A stretch of DNA of 12,020 bases from Rhizobacter sp. (GCA_025351675.1 JANXVK010000650.1:1-12020), one strand, 5' to 3'; positions 1 to 7,019 are shown, counted from the first letter of the stretch. Notes: a model not told the origin generated them from the sequence alone. Numbers and translations are program-made.

Positions 1-620
1 CGGTAGGTGCGCGCGGTGGCCTCCATCGCGAGCGTGCCGCTGGCGTCGCGCGGCCCCGCTGCGATGTTCAGGTTGTGCAGCGTGACGATGCGTGAGAGGT
101 TCGCGATGTCGCCGGCGAACGCGCCCATATCGTGATAACGGCCGGAGACGCGGATCGCGATCGGCAACTCGGCGTAGTAGTCCTTCACGACGACCTGCCC
201 GGGGCGGAACAACTCGAACTGCAGACCGCGGCCGAGGCCGGCCTGGTTGATGTCGGAGAGCAGTGCGTCCATCTCGGCCTTGCCGGGCAGCTGCTTCTCG
301 AGCTGCAACACGTACTCTTCGACTTGCACCTTTTGTTTGCGCAGTTCGGCGAGGTTGACGGCCTGGCCGAGCTTGGCACGGTAGTCGGCCTTCAGGCCCG
401 GCTCCTTGGCGCGCTCGGCATCGAGTTCGTCGTGTGCGGTCGACAGCAACAGGAACCACCCGAGCACCATCATCGCAACGGCCACCAAGGCCCAAGCGAC
501 GAGCTTCGGCAGCAGCGGCCACTGGCCGGGTTCTCTCGTGTTCAGGCTTCGAAACTGCGAGACCGCGCCCTCGAAAACCGAGTTCAGGTCGAAATTCATC
601 GGGGCTGCTTTGGTCGCCAT
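1..620 (-). CDS. pilO: Type IV pilus inner-membrane assembly protein PilO (cut by window edge)
   Basis: PilO pairs with PilN in the inner membrane. Together with PilM and PilP they form the alignment complex linking the cytoplasmic pilus motor to the outer-membrane secretin PilQ. The visible 206 codons show a short cytoplasmic N-terminus, one membrane segment at about residues 46-66, a charged, probably coiled-coil stretch at about 67-115, and a periplasmic alpha/beta domain containing GLGRGLQFELFRPG and YYAELPIAIRVSGRYHDMGAF, typical of PilO. The start ATG (620) follows the pilN stop by one base, and a GAAGG ribosome site lies 6 nt upstream, so translation is probably coupled. The family is about 205-225 residues long, so only a short C-terminal piece should be missing. 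Identity is based on motifs and operon position. Confidence 0.93.
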   Translation of the reverse strand, partial: MATKAAPMNFDLNSVFEGAVSQFRSLNTREPGQWPLLPKLVAWALVAVAMMVLGWFLLLSTAHDELDAERAKEPGLKADYRAKLGQAVNLAELRKQKVQVEEYVLQLEKQLPGKAEMDALLSDINQAGLGRGLQFELFRPGQVVVKDYYAELPIAIRVSGRYHDMGAFAGDIANLSRIVTLHNLNIAAGPRDASGTLAMEATARTY

Positions 621-621
621 G

Positions 622-1275
622 TCAAACCTTCTTCGCAGCCGCAGCGGCGGCACCACCTGCCGGCGCGCTGGCTGGCGCGCCTGGAGGTACTGCACCGGCC
701 GCGGCAGCCTTGTCTTGCGGGCGCTTGACGGTCAGGCGCACCGAGAAGTCGAACAGGCGCTTTTGCTCGCGGTTCGCCGTGGTCACGGTCGTGGCCTTGC
801 TCTCGATCAACTCCGGCTTCACGAGCCACTCGGAGTTGTACGCCGTGTTGCGCAGCAACTCCGAGATGCGCTCCTGGGTCTGGGCGATGCCGGTCACGCC
901 GAGCAGCTGACCGTCCTGCTTCACCGCGGTGAAGTAGATGCCCTCGGGCGTCTGGCGCACGAGCTCGTTCAGGATGTGCACCGGCAGATTGCGGTCGGTC
1001 TGCAAATCCTCGACCGCTCTCTGGCGCGCGACCAGCGAGGCGATCTCGGCCTTCAGCGTCGCGATGTCCTTGATCTCGACTTCGAGCTTCGCAATTTCGG
1101 TCTTGAGAAACTGGTTGCGGTCCTGCTGCGCGGCCTTCAGCTGCTCGACGACGACATACCAGCCGCCAACAATCGCAAGCCCCGCAGCGGCCGCGACGCC
1201 GAGCCCCGCGAAGAACGCGATCTTCTTGCGCTTGCGCTTTTCCTCCCGGTGCGGGAGCAGGTTGATCAGGATCAC
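622..1275 (-). CDS. pilN: Type IV pilus inner-membrane assembly protein PilN
   Basis: This 217-residue PilN begins MILINLLPHREEKRKRKK. The INLLP motif near the N-terminus is the known docking peptide for the groove of cytoplasmic PilM. A single membrane segment follows at about residues 19-42, then a coiled-coil-like stretch at about 45-90, then a periplasmic ferredoxin-like domain (VHILNELVRQTPEGIYFTAV) that heterodimerises with PilO. The start is GTG at 1275, sharing 4 bases (GTGA) with the pilM stop and preceded by a GGAGG site 8 nt upstream, which supports the rare start codon. The last 30 or so residues are an Ala/Pro/Gly-rich tail ending in AAKKV, a low-complexity extension that is probably disordered. 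The same strand and coupling place it in the pilMNO operon. Confidence 0.95.
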   Translation of the reverse strand: MILINLLPHREEKRKRKKIAFFAGLGVAAAAGLAIVGGWYVVVEQLKAAQQDRNQFLKTEIAKLEVEIKDIATLKAEIASLVARQRAVEDLQTDRNLPVHILNELVRQTPEGIYFTAVKQDGQLLGVTGIAQTQERISELLRNTAYNSEWLVKPELIESKATTVTTANREQKRLFDFSVRLTVKRPQDKAAAAGAVPPGAPASAPAGGAAAAAAKKV

Positions 1276-2351
1276 AGCACGAACCTCCGCATGGCCAGAC
1301 CGCAGGCCGTGAGATACGACGGAGCCTCGCGACGCAGCTTGCTTTCACGCACCGCCGAGCCGAGCCTCATGTTCTCGAACGGGTTCACGACCATCGAGGC
1401 GAAGCCGGTCAATTCGGTGACACGATCCTTCAGGCCCGGCAGCGCGGCGGTGCCGCCCGCGAGCATCACGTAATGCACCTTGTGGTGCGGCGTGCTGGTG
1501 AAGAAGTGCTGCAAGGCCCGGCCGATTTCTTGCGAGAGGCTGTCGACGAACGGCGCCAGCAGCGTGGCCTCGTAGTCTTCGGGCAGGTCGGCGGCGAGCT
1601 TTTTCTGCTCGGCCTCCTCAAACGAGAACCCGTACTGCCGCGAAATCAGCTGCGTGAGCTGCGAGCCGCCGAACGCCTGGTCGCGGTCGTAGAGCATTTC
1701 GTCGTCCCGCAACACCTTCAGACTGGTCGTGTCGGCACCGATCTCGAACAACGCGACCAGCGCGTCCTTGCCTTCGTTCGGCAGCGATGCAACGACCCGA
1801 CTCATCGCCAGACGCGAGGCATGCGATTCGATGTCGAGCACGACCGGCGTCAGGCCGGCGGCCTCGGCGAGGCCCTGACGATCCTGGACGCGGTCCTTGC
1901 GCGACGCGGCGATCAGCACCTCGACATCGCCGACGGAGGTGGGGCTCGGGCCGATCACGCAGAAGTCAAGGCTGACCTCGTCGAGCGAGAACGGGATGTA
2001 CTGATTGGCTTCGGCCTCGACCTGCACTTCGAGCTCTTCCTCGCGCAGGCCGGCCGGCAGCATGATCTTCTTGGTGATGACGGCCGATTGCGGCATCGCC
2101 ATCACGACTTGGCGCGTCTTGGTACCGCTCTTCGCGACGACGCGCTTGACAGCCTCGGCGACCTCGTCGAATTTCTCGATCTGGCCATCGGCGATCCAGC
2201 CTTTTTCAAAGCTTTCGACGCCAAAGCGCTCGACAACATATTCACCCGCAGCGGTCTGGCCCAACTCCACGAGCTTGACGCTGGAAGAGCTGATGTCCAA
2301 GCCGATCATTGGCGGATGTTTGCGCCCCAACAAGGTGTCCAAGAAGCCCAT
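1272..2351 (-). CDS. pilM: Type IV pilus assembly protein PilM, actin-like ATPase
   Basis: PilM is the cytoplasmic actin-fold member of the pilus alignment complex; it binds ATP and the PilN N-terminal peptide. With the chosen start the protein is 359 residues, close to the usual 350-360. Actin-fold motifs are visible: phosphate-1 loop MIGLDISSSSVKLVEL (15-30), phosphate-2 loop FEIGADTTSLKVL (202-214), and the adenosine motif LAGGTAALPGL (297-307). The N-terminal MGFLDTLLGRKHPP is typical of the family. I chose the ATG at 2351 over an in-frame ATG at 2381 because only the former has a strong purine-rich ribosome site 4 nt upstream. It is the first gene of the operon and divergent from ponA, an arrangement known in pseudomonads and many other proteobacteria. 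Confidence 0.96.
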   Translation of the reverse strand: MGFLDTLLGRKHPPMIGLDISSSSVKLVELGQTAAGEYVVERFGVESFEKGWIADGQIEKFDEVAEAVKRVVAKSGTKTRQVVMAMPQSAVITKKIMLPAGLREEELEVQVEAEANQYIPFSLDEVSLDFCVIGPSPTSVGDVEVLIAASRKDRVQDRQGLAEAAGLTPVVLDIESHASRLAMSRVVASLPNEGKDALVALFEIGADTTSLKVLRDDEMLYDRDQAFGGSQLTQLISRQYGFSFEEAEQKKLAADLPEDYEATLLAPFVDSLSQEIGRALQHFFTSTPHHKVHYVMLAGGTAALPGLKDRVTELTGFASMVVNPFENMRLGSAVRESKLRREAPSYLTACGLAMRRFVL

Positions 2352-2355
2352 GACG

Positions 2356-2364
2356 CCTTCCCCC
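2356..2364 (-). promoter_or_regulatory. Ribosome binding site of pilM (decides the start)
   Basis: On the minus strand GGGGGAAGG stands 4 nt before the ATG at 2351. The alternative in-frame ATG at 2381 has no purine-rich stretch before it. This favours the shorter 359-residue PilM over a 369-residue form. Confidence 0.75.
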
Positions 2365-2406
2365 AGCTGTGAAGAAATCATGCTGGACTGTTAATAAGTT
2401 ACTTCA

Positions 2407-2435
2407 ATGCTAGCAGTAAAGTCTTTGTGCCACAA
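2407..2435 (-). promoter_or_regulatory. Candidate sigma-70 promoter for pilMNO
   Basis: Read on the minus strand, TTGTGG (2435-2430; 3 of 6 consensus) and TAGCAT (2412-2407; 4 of 6) are separated by exactly 17 bp. They lie in the only AT-rich patch of the divergent region. Transcription would begin near 2400, giving a leader of about 50 nt before the pilM ATG. The hexamer matches are weak, so this is an inference from spacing and position. The -35 element lies inside the palindrome at 2423-2437. Confidence 0.35.
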
Positions 2436-2437
2436 AG
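2423..2437. repeat. Perfect 15-bp palindrome, possible operator
   Basis: CTTTGTG, one central base, then CACAAAG form a perfect inverted repeat with 7-bp arms. It lies about 72 bp upstream of the pilM start and covers the candidate -35 element. The short dyad with a 1-base centre looks more like a dimeric regulator site than a terminator. I do not recognise it as the consensus of any named regulator. It could also have arisen by chance. Confidence 0.4.
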
Positions 2438-2576
2438 AAAAATCCGGTTCTGCGGACCCTGTCTCGTTGCAAAACTCACACGCCGCAGACCCTTGATTCG
2501 GAGCTCGGGGAAGAACCCTGGCCATGCACCTGAGGGCGCACTTTCCGGGGTTCGCCGCTCGCTGTCGACCCCCTCA

Positions 2577-2604
2577 CTTCGGCGCATTCACGCCTTTCTA
2601 TAAT
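2577..2604 (+). promoter_or_regulatory. Candidate promoter for ponA
   Basis: A perfect TATAAT -10 box lies at 2599-2604, 23 bp before the ponA ATG, so transcription would begin near 2611 with a leader of about 17 nt. The region 16-17 bp further upstream (CTTCGG, 2577-2582) is a poor -35 match. The call rests on the -10 box and its placement. Confidence 0.5.
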
Positions 2605-2627
2605 GGGAACTTGCAACGTGGAGTGTC

Positions 2628-5018
2628 ATGAGCGAATCCGAGCGCCCGGCCAAGCGGCCCGCCGATCCCCCTGCGAGCCGTGGCGCCTCGATGCCGAGCT
2701 GGACCCGCTGGGTTACCCGCAGTGCACTCTGGCTTGTCGGCTTGGCAGCGACGGGGGCCCTCACGGTCGTCGTGCTGGTCGGTATCGCGTTGGCCGTGGC
2801 CTACCCGAACCTGCCCGAAATCGGCGGGCTGATGGACTACCGCCCGAAGCTGCCGATGCGGGTGTTCTCGTCCGACGGCGTGTTGCTCAGGGAGTACGGC
2901 GAGGAGCGCCGCAACTTCGTGCCGCTGGCACAGATCCCGAAGATGATGCAGCACGCGGTGCTCGCGTCCGAAGACGCGCGCTTCTACGAACACAGCGGCG
3001 TCGACATCAGGGGCGTGCTGCGCGCCGGCGTGGCGCAGTTCAACCGCTCGCGCAGCCAAGGCGCCTCGACGATCACGATGCAGGTCGCGCGCAATTTCTA
3101 TCTGTCGACCGAGAAGACCTACACCCGCAAGATCTACGAGATGCTGCTGGCCTTCAAGATGGAGAGCCTGCTCACCAAAGACCAGATCCTCGAGGTCTAC
3201 ATGAACCAGATCTTCCTGGGGCAGCGCGCGTACGGATTCGCGTCGGCGGCGGAAATCTACTTCGGCAAGCCCTTGCGCGACATCTCGGTCGCCGAGGCGG
3301 CGATGCTGGCCGGGCTGCCGCAAGCCCCTTCGGCCTACAACCCGATCAACAACCCGGAGCGCGCGAAGAGCGGGCAGTTGCGCATCCTCGACCGGATGGC
3401 CGACAACGGCTTCATCACGCCTGAGCAGCGTGACGTGGCGCGAGTCGAGGAGCTGAAATACCGCGAGCCCTCCGAAGTCGCGGTCCACGCCGAGTATGTG
3501 GCCGAGGCGGCGCGGCAGCTGATCTTCGCGCAGTACGGCGACGAGTCGTACACGCGCGGCCTGAACGTGTACCTGACGCTGAAGTCGAGCGACCAGATGG
3601 TCGCGTACCGGGCGCTGCGCAAGGGGATCATGGACTACGAACGCCGGCAGGTGTATCGCGGGCCGGAAGACTATGTCGACCTGCCGGCGAACCCGAAGGA
3701 AGTCGATGCGCGCATCGCCGAGGCGCTCGTCGATCACCCCGACAACGACGAGCTCAAGGCGGCCGTCGCGACCGAGGCCGGGCCGAAGAAAGTGGTGGCG
3801 GTGCTGCAGAGCGGCGAGGCGATCACGATCACCGGCGACGGGCTCAAGCCGGTCACCTCCGGCCTGGTCGCAAAGGGCAACCCGAAGACGCAGATTCGCC
3901 CAGGTGCGGTGATCCGGTTGATCCGCGGCACCGGCAAGGACGGCAAGCCCGGCGACTGGAGCATCACGCAGCTGCCCGAGGTCGAAGGCGCCTTCGTCGC
4001 GATCGACCCGCGCACCGGCGCCGTGCGCGCGATGGTCGGCGGCTTCGACTACGCGAAGAACAAGTTCAACCACGTCACCCAGGCTTGGCGCCAGCCGGGC
4101 TCGGCCTTCAAGCCGTTCATCTATTCGGCTGCGCTCGACAAAGGCTTCACGCCGGCGACCGTGATCAACGACGCGCCGCTGTTCTTCGACGCCGGCTCGA
4201 CTGGCAGCCAGCCTTGGGAGCCGAAAAACTACGACGGCAGGTTCGAAGGCCCGATGACAATGCGCCGCGGTCTTGAGAAGTCGAAGAACATGATCTCGAT
4301 CCGGATCCTGCAGTCGATCGGCGCGCCGTATGCGCAGAACTGGATCACGCGCTTCGGCTTCGAGGCCGACAAGCACCCCGCCTACCTGCCGATGGCGCTG
4401 GGCACCGGCTCGGTCACGCCGCTGCAGATGGCCTCGGCATACAGCGTGTTCGCCAGCGGTGGCTACCGCGTCAACCCGATGCTGATCAGCAGGATCACCG
4501 ACAGCAAGGGCCGCGTGCTGAACGAGTCGACGCCGCCGGTCCTGAACGAATCGATGCGCACGCTCGATGCACGCAATGCGTTCGTGATGGACAGCCTGTT
4601 GAACTCGGTCGCGCTGCGCGGCACTGCCGCCGCCGCGCGCCGCGCGCTGAACCGCCCCGACATCTACGGCAAGACCGGCACCACCAACGACTCGATCGAC
4701 ACCTGGTTCGCCGGCTTTCAGCCCGGCCTGGTCGCGATCGTCTGGGTCGGTTACGACACGCCGCGCAAGCTCGGTGACAACGAGACCGGCGGCGGACTGT
4801 CGCTGCCGATCTGGATCGAGTACATGAAGCATGCGCTGAATGGCATCCCGGTCGCGCAGTACCCGGTGCCCGAAGGCGTGGTCAACATCGGCGACGAGTG
4901 GTTCTACGAGGAGTACACGAGGGGCGCGGGTGTGGCCAGTGTCGGCCTCGAGGACAAGCTGCCGACCACGGCCGACGAAGAGGAGCGCAAGAGCATCCTC
5001 GACCTGTTCAAGCGCTGA
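2628..5018 (+). CDS. ponA: Bifunctional class A penicillin-binding protein 1A (transglycosylase/transpeptidase)
   Basis: This 796-residue peptidoglycan synthase polymerises lipid II into glycan strands and cross-links their peptides on the periplasmic side of the inner membrane. Order of parts: a cytoplasmic tail; one membrane anchor at about residues 33-59; a GT51 transglycosylase domain with EDARFYEH (catalytic Glu115), QGASTITMQVARN (144-156) and a second acidic residue, Glu171, in RKIYEMLLAFK; a linker with an OB-like insert (about 320-450) as in PBP1a; and a transpeptidase domain with SxxK as SAFK (nucleophile Ser492), SKN (552-554) and KTGTT (682-686). All catalytic motifs are intact. 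The ATG at 2628 has GGAG 4 nt upstream. The insert domain and divergence from pilM favour PBP1A (ponA/mrcA) over PBP1B. Confidence 0.97.
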   Translation: MSESERPAKRPADPPASRGASMPSWTRWVTRSALWLVGLAATGALTVVVLVGIALAVAYPNLPEIGGLMDYRPKLPMRVFSSDGVLLREYGEERRNFVPLAQIPKMMQHAVLASEDARFYEHSGVDIRGVLRAGVAQFNRSRSQGASTITMQVARNFYLSTEKTYTRKIYEMLLAFKMESLLTKDQILEVYMNQIFLGQRAYGFASAAEIYFGKPLRDISVAEAAMLAGLPQAPSAYNPINNPERAKSGQLRILDRMADNGFITPEQRDVARVEELKYREPSEVAVHAEYVAEAARQLIFAQYGDESYTRGLNVYLTLKSSDQMVAYRALRKGIMDYERRQVYRGPEDYVDLPANPKEVDARIAEALVDHPDNDELKAAVATEAGPKKVVAVLQSGEAITITGDGLKPVTSGLVAKGNPKTQIRPGAVIRLIRGTGKDGKPGDWSITQLPEVEGAFVAIDPRTGAVRAMVGGFDYAKNKFNHVTQAWRQPGSAFKPFIYSAALDKGFTPATVINDAPLFFDAGSTGSQPWEPKNYDGRFEGPMTMRRGLEKSKNMISIRILQSIGAPYAQNWITRFGFEADKHPAYLPMALGTGSVTPLQMASAYSVFASGGYRVNPMLISRITDSKGRVLNESTPPVLNESMRTLDARNAFVMDSLLNSVALRGTAAAARRALNRPDIYGKTGTTNDSIDTWFAGFQPGLVAIVWVGYDTPRKLGDNETGGGLSLPIWIEYMKHALNGIPVAQYPVPEGVVNIGDEWFYEEYTRGAGVASVGLEDKLPTTADEEERKSILDLFKR

Positions 5019-5027
5019 TGGAACCCC

Positions 5028-5051
5028 TCGACCGACGAATAGGTCGGTCGA
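5028..5051. terminator. Hairpin after ponA, possible bidirectional terminator
   Basis: TCGACCGAC and GTCGGTCGA form a perfect 9-bp stem around the 6-nt loop GAATAG, starting 9 bp after the ponA stop. It lies in the gap where ponA and cyaY converge, where a terminator is expected. No T-run follows on either strand, so it is not a textbook intrinsic terminator. It could instead protect the transcript 3' end. Confidence 0.45.
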
Positions 5052-5058
5052 TCGCCCG

Positions 5059-5087
5059 AGGGCCGCGAGGGGCCTCTTCGTGGCCCT
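5059..5087. terminator. Second GC-rich hairpin in the ponA/cyaY convergent gap
   Basis: AGGGCCGCGA (5059-5068) pairs with TCGTGGCCCT (5078-5087) over 10 positions, with one G-T pair, around a 9-nt loop. It lies 7 bp after the first hairpin. No T-run is present. A role in ending ponA and/or cyaY transcripts is inferred from position. Confidence 0.35.
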
Positions 5088-5093
5088 TGGGAT

Positions 5094-5130
5094 GCGGGCC
5101 TGCTTGGGGGCGGCCCGGCGCTCGGCCCGC
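5094..5130. repeat. Third inverted repeat near the cyaY stop
   Basis: GCGGGCC (5094-5100) and GGCCCGC (5124-5130) form a 7-bp inverted repeat around a 23-nt loop that can itself pair in several GC-rich ways. It begins 8 bp beyond the cyaY stop, so on the minus strand it would be the first structure met by transcription leaving cyaY. In such GC-rich sequence chance pairing is common, hence low confidence. Confidence 0.3.
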
Positions 5131-5138
5131 GGCTTCGA

Positions 5139-5501
5139 TCAAGCCGGCGGCGTGAACTTCAAGGGCGTGCCGGCCTGCTCGGTCGCGCAGACCGAGAGCG
5201 CCTCGAACAGCTCGCGCCCATCGCGCGTGTCGCGCCAGGCGCCGTTCGAGAACTTGTAGTGAAAACCGCCCGAACGCGCCGCGAGCCAGATCTCGTGCAG
5301 CGGCGGCTGCGTGTTCAGCACGATCACGCTGCGGTTCGGGAAGCTCATCTCCAGCAGGCCACCGGTGCGGTGGGCATCGATGTCGACCACGTCGGCCTCC
5401 AGCCACGCGTCGACGCTGGCCTCGACGCTCGCGAGCACCGCATTCGCACGCGTCACGTATTCGGCATCGGACAGCGGCGTGAGGGTGAGGTCGGCGGACA
5501 T
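5139..5501 (-). CDS. cyaY: Frataxin-like iron-sulfur cluster assembly protein CyaY
   Basis: CyaY is a small cytoplasmic iron-binding protein that interacts with the cysteine desulfurase IscS and modulates Fe-S cluster assembly. The 120-residue product has the usual bacterial frataxin length and layout. An acidic N-terminal helix (SDAEYVTRANAVLASVE, 11-27) leads into an acidic ridge (DAWLEADVVDID, 31-42), which would hold the iron-binding surface. Then come the beta-strand core LLEMSFPNRSVIVLNTQPP (49-67), the conserved HEIWLAARSGGFHYKF (69-84) and the Trp-containing WRDTRDGRELFEAL (89-102). The start ATG at 5501 gives the family N-terminus, although no clear ribosome site precedes it. It is convergent with ponA and divergent from lptM, the tight cyaY/lptM neighbourhood seen in many proteobacteria. 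Confidence 0.94.
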   Translation of the reverse strand: MSADLTLTPLSDAEYVTRANAVLASVEASVDAWLEADVVDIDAHRTGGLLEMSFPNRSVIVLNTQPPLHEIWLAARSGGFHYKFSNGAWRDTRDGRELFEALSVCATEQAGTPLKFTPPA

Positions 5502-5507
5502 GGTCGA

Positions 5508-5513
5508 TAGAAT
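5508..5513 (+). promoter_or_regulatory. Candidate -10 box for lptM-lysA
   Basis: TAGAAT (5 of 6 consensus) lies in the 19-bp gap between the cyaY and lptM start codons. Seven bases later comes the lptM ATG, so a transcript from this box would begin at or next to the start codon and be nearly leaderless. No convincing -35 box is visible, so the call is tentative. Confidence 0.3.
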
Positions 5514-5520
5514 CCAGAGG

Positions 5521-5724
5521 ATGTTGCAGCGCAAGATCAGTGTAGCGGCGGCCTCGAAGGCTGCGTCGGGAGTGTGTGCATGCGTGGCCGCCGTCGCGCT
5601 GCTCGCGGCCTGCGGCCAGAAAGGCCCGCTCCAATTTCCGAAACCGGCGACCACGACCTCGTCACCGCCCGCCACGTCTCCCGCCATGTCACCCGCCAAC
5701 TCGGCCTCCGCTGCCCGACCATGA
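5521..5724 (+). CDS. lptM: LptM-family small lipoprotein (YifL-like; LPS translocon maturation)
   Basis: This 67-residue lipoprotein has a basic N-terminus (MLQRK), a hydrophobic signal segment and a lipobox LAAC with the lipidated cysteine at residue 31. The hallmark CGQKGPLQFP follows directly, then a Ser/Pro/Thr/Ala-rich tail to the end. In E. coli LptM (formerly YifL, same length) binds the LptD/LptE translocon and helps LptD mature. The stop overlaps the lysA start as ATGA (5721-5724), so the two genes are probably co-translated. The start is uncertain: an in-frame ATG at 5500 would add 7 residues, and AGAGG directly abuts the 5521 ATG, closer than a normal ribosome site. Confidence 0.85.
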   Translation: MLQRKISVAAASKAASGVCACVAAVALLAACGQKGPLQFPKPATTTSSPPATSPAMSPANSASAARP

Positions 5725-7019
5725 CCCTGCCCGGCTCCCCGCACATCGCTTGGCGCGGCGACGATCTGTTCATCGAGGGCCGCTCGGTCGCCCAGCTCGC
5801 GCGCGCGCACGGCACGCCGTTGTATGCGTACTCGAAGACCTCGATGCTGGCCGCGCTCGCCAGCTACCAGCGCGCGCTCGTTGGCCGCGATCACCTGATC
5901 TGCTACGCGATGAAGGCGAACTCGACCCTCGCGGTGATCCAGACCTTCGCGCAGGCCGGCTGCGGCTTCGACATCGTCTCGGGCGGCGAACTCGAGCGCG
6001 CGCTGGCGGTCGGCGTGGCAGCCTCGAAGATCGTGTTCTCGGGCGTCGGCAAGACCCGCGCCGAGATGCAGCGTGCGCTCGAAGTCGGCGTGATGTGCTT
6101 CAACGTCGAGAGCGAGGCCGAGCTCGATCTGCTGTCGCGGGTCGCGGCGTCGGCCGGCAAGACGGCGCGCGTGAGTCTGCGCATCAACCCCGATGTCGAT
6201 GCCGGCACGCACCCGTACATCTCGACCGGGTTGAAGGGCAACAAGTTCGGCATCGCACACCAGGATGCGCTCGCGAACTACCTGCGCGCCGCCGAACTGC
6301 CGGGGCTGGAAGTCGTCGGCATCGATTGCCACATCGGCTCGCAGATCACCGACGCCGGCCCGTACCTCGACGCGCTCGATCGCCTGCTCGACCTGATCGA
6401 GGCGATCGAAGCGCGTGGCATCGCCATTCGCCACCTCGATCTGGGCGGCGGCCTGGGCATCACCTACAACGACGAAGCGCCGCCATCGGCCGAAGCGCTC
6501 GTGAAGAGCCTGCTCGATCGCATCGATGCGCGCGGCCACGGCCACCGCAAGCTCATGTTCGAGCCGGGTCGCTCACTCGTCGGCAACGCTGGGGTGCTGG
6601 TCAGCGAAGTGCTGTATTTGAAGCCGGGTCGGGAGCCCGATGGCGACCCTGCGGGTGCCGGAAAAAACTTCTGCATCGTCGACGCGGCGATGAACGACCT
6701 GATGCGCCCGGCCATGTACCAAGCCTGGATGAAGATCGTCGCCTGTCGCGCGCGCCATGAGCCGCCGATGCGGTTCGACGTCGTCGGCCCGGTCTGCGAG
6801 TCCGGCGACTGGCTCGGCAAGGACCGCGAACTCGCGGTGCACGCCGGTGACTTCGTCGCGGTGCTGTCGGCCGGCGCGTACAGCATGAGCATGGCCAGCA
6901 ACTACAACACGCGGGGCCGCGCGGCCGAGGTGATGGTGTCGGGCGATCAGGTCTGGTTGATCCGCGACCGCGAGCCGGTCGAGTCGCTGTTCGCCGGGGA
7001 ACACCTGCTGCCGAGCTGA
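5721..7019 (+). CDS. lysA: Diaminopimelate decarboxylase LysA
   Basis: LysA is a cytoplasmic PLP enzyme that decarboxylates meso-diaminopimelate to L-lysine, the last step of the DAP pathway. The 432-residue protein has the fold-type III layout: an alanine-racemase-like barrel, then a beta domain. Visible motifs: CYAMKAN with the PLP lysine at 65, FGIAH (176-180), HIGSQ (204-208), the phosphate-binding LGGGLGITY (241-249), EPGRSLVGNAG (281-291), DAAMNDLMRP (321-330) and the active-site CESGD (359-363), contributed across the dimer. All key residues are present. A Gly/Pro/Asp-rich loop at about 303-316 precedes the last core strand. The ATG at 5721 lacks a clear ribosome site and overlaps the lptM stop, so translational coupling is likely. 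Its stop is only 7 bp from that of the convergent ABC ATPase gene. Confidence 0.96.
   Translation: MTLPGSPHIAWRGDDLFIEGRSVAQLARAHGTPLYAYSKTSMLAALASYQRALVGRDHLICYAMKANSTLAVIQTFAQAGCGFDIVSGGELERALAVGVAASKIVFSGVGKTRAEMQRALEVGVMCFNVESEAELDLLSRVAASAGKTARVSLRINPDVDAGTHPYISTGLKGNKFGIAHQDALANYLRAAELPGLEVVGIDCHIGSQITDAGPYLDALDRLLDLIEAIEARGIAIRHLDLGGGLGITYNDEAPPSAEALVKSLLDRIDARGHGHRKLMFEPGRSLVGNAGVLVSEVLYLKPGREPDGDPAGAGKNFCIVDAAMNDLMRPAMYQAWMKIVACRARHEPPMRFDVVGPVCESGDWLGKDRELAVHAGDFVAVLSAGAYSMSMASNYNTRGRAAEVMVSGDQVWLIRDREPVESLFAGEHLLPS

Larger units (their letters stand above)
2352..2627. other. Divergent intergenic region pilM / ponA
   Basis: This 276-bp non-coding region separates the divergent pilM and ponA starts. 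The pilM half (about 2390-2445) is AT-rich and carries the palindrome and a candidate promoter. The ponA half is GC-rich until a clear TATAAT at 2599-2604. A 62-codon open frame on the minus strand (2399-2587) occupies much of it, but it has no recognisable protein features and overlaps the promoter elements, so I do not call it a gene. No tRNA or small RNA structure was recognised. Confidence 0.7.

Noticed and set aside
2420..2434. A sigma-54 promoter for pilM, suggested by TGGCAC on the minus strand
   Set aside because: The GG element is present, but no GC lies at the required 12-base distance (the matching position reads TT), so the -24/-12 spacing fails.
2399..2587. A 62-codon minus-strand frame in the pilM/ponA intergenic region
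   Set aside because: It has no recognisable protein features, no good ribosome site that I can see, and overlaps the palindrome and candidate pilM promoter.
2598..4832. A 744-codon open frame on the minus strand opposite ponA
   Set aside because: It is rich in Arg, His, Asp and Gly, has no recognisable domain, and lies fully antisense to ponA, whose catalytic motifs are all intact. Long antisense frames are expected in sequence this GC-rich.
5139..6545. A 468-codon minus-strand frame that ends in CyaY
   Set aside because: Only its last 120 codons are CyaY. The upstream part is antisense to lysA and lptM and has shadow-frame composition. The internal ATG at 5501 gives the normal frataxin length.
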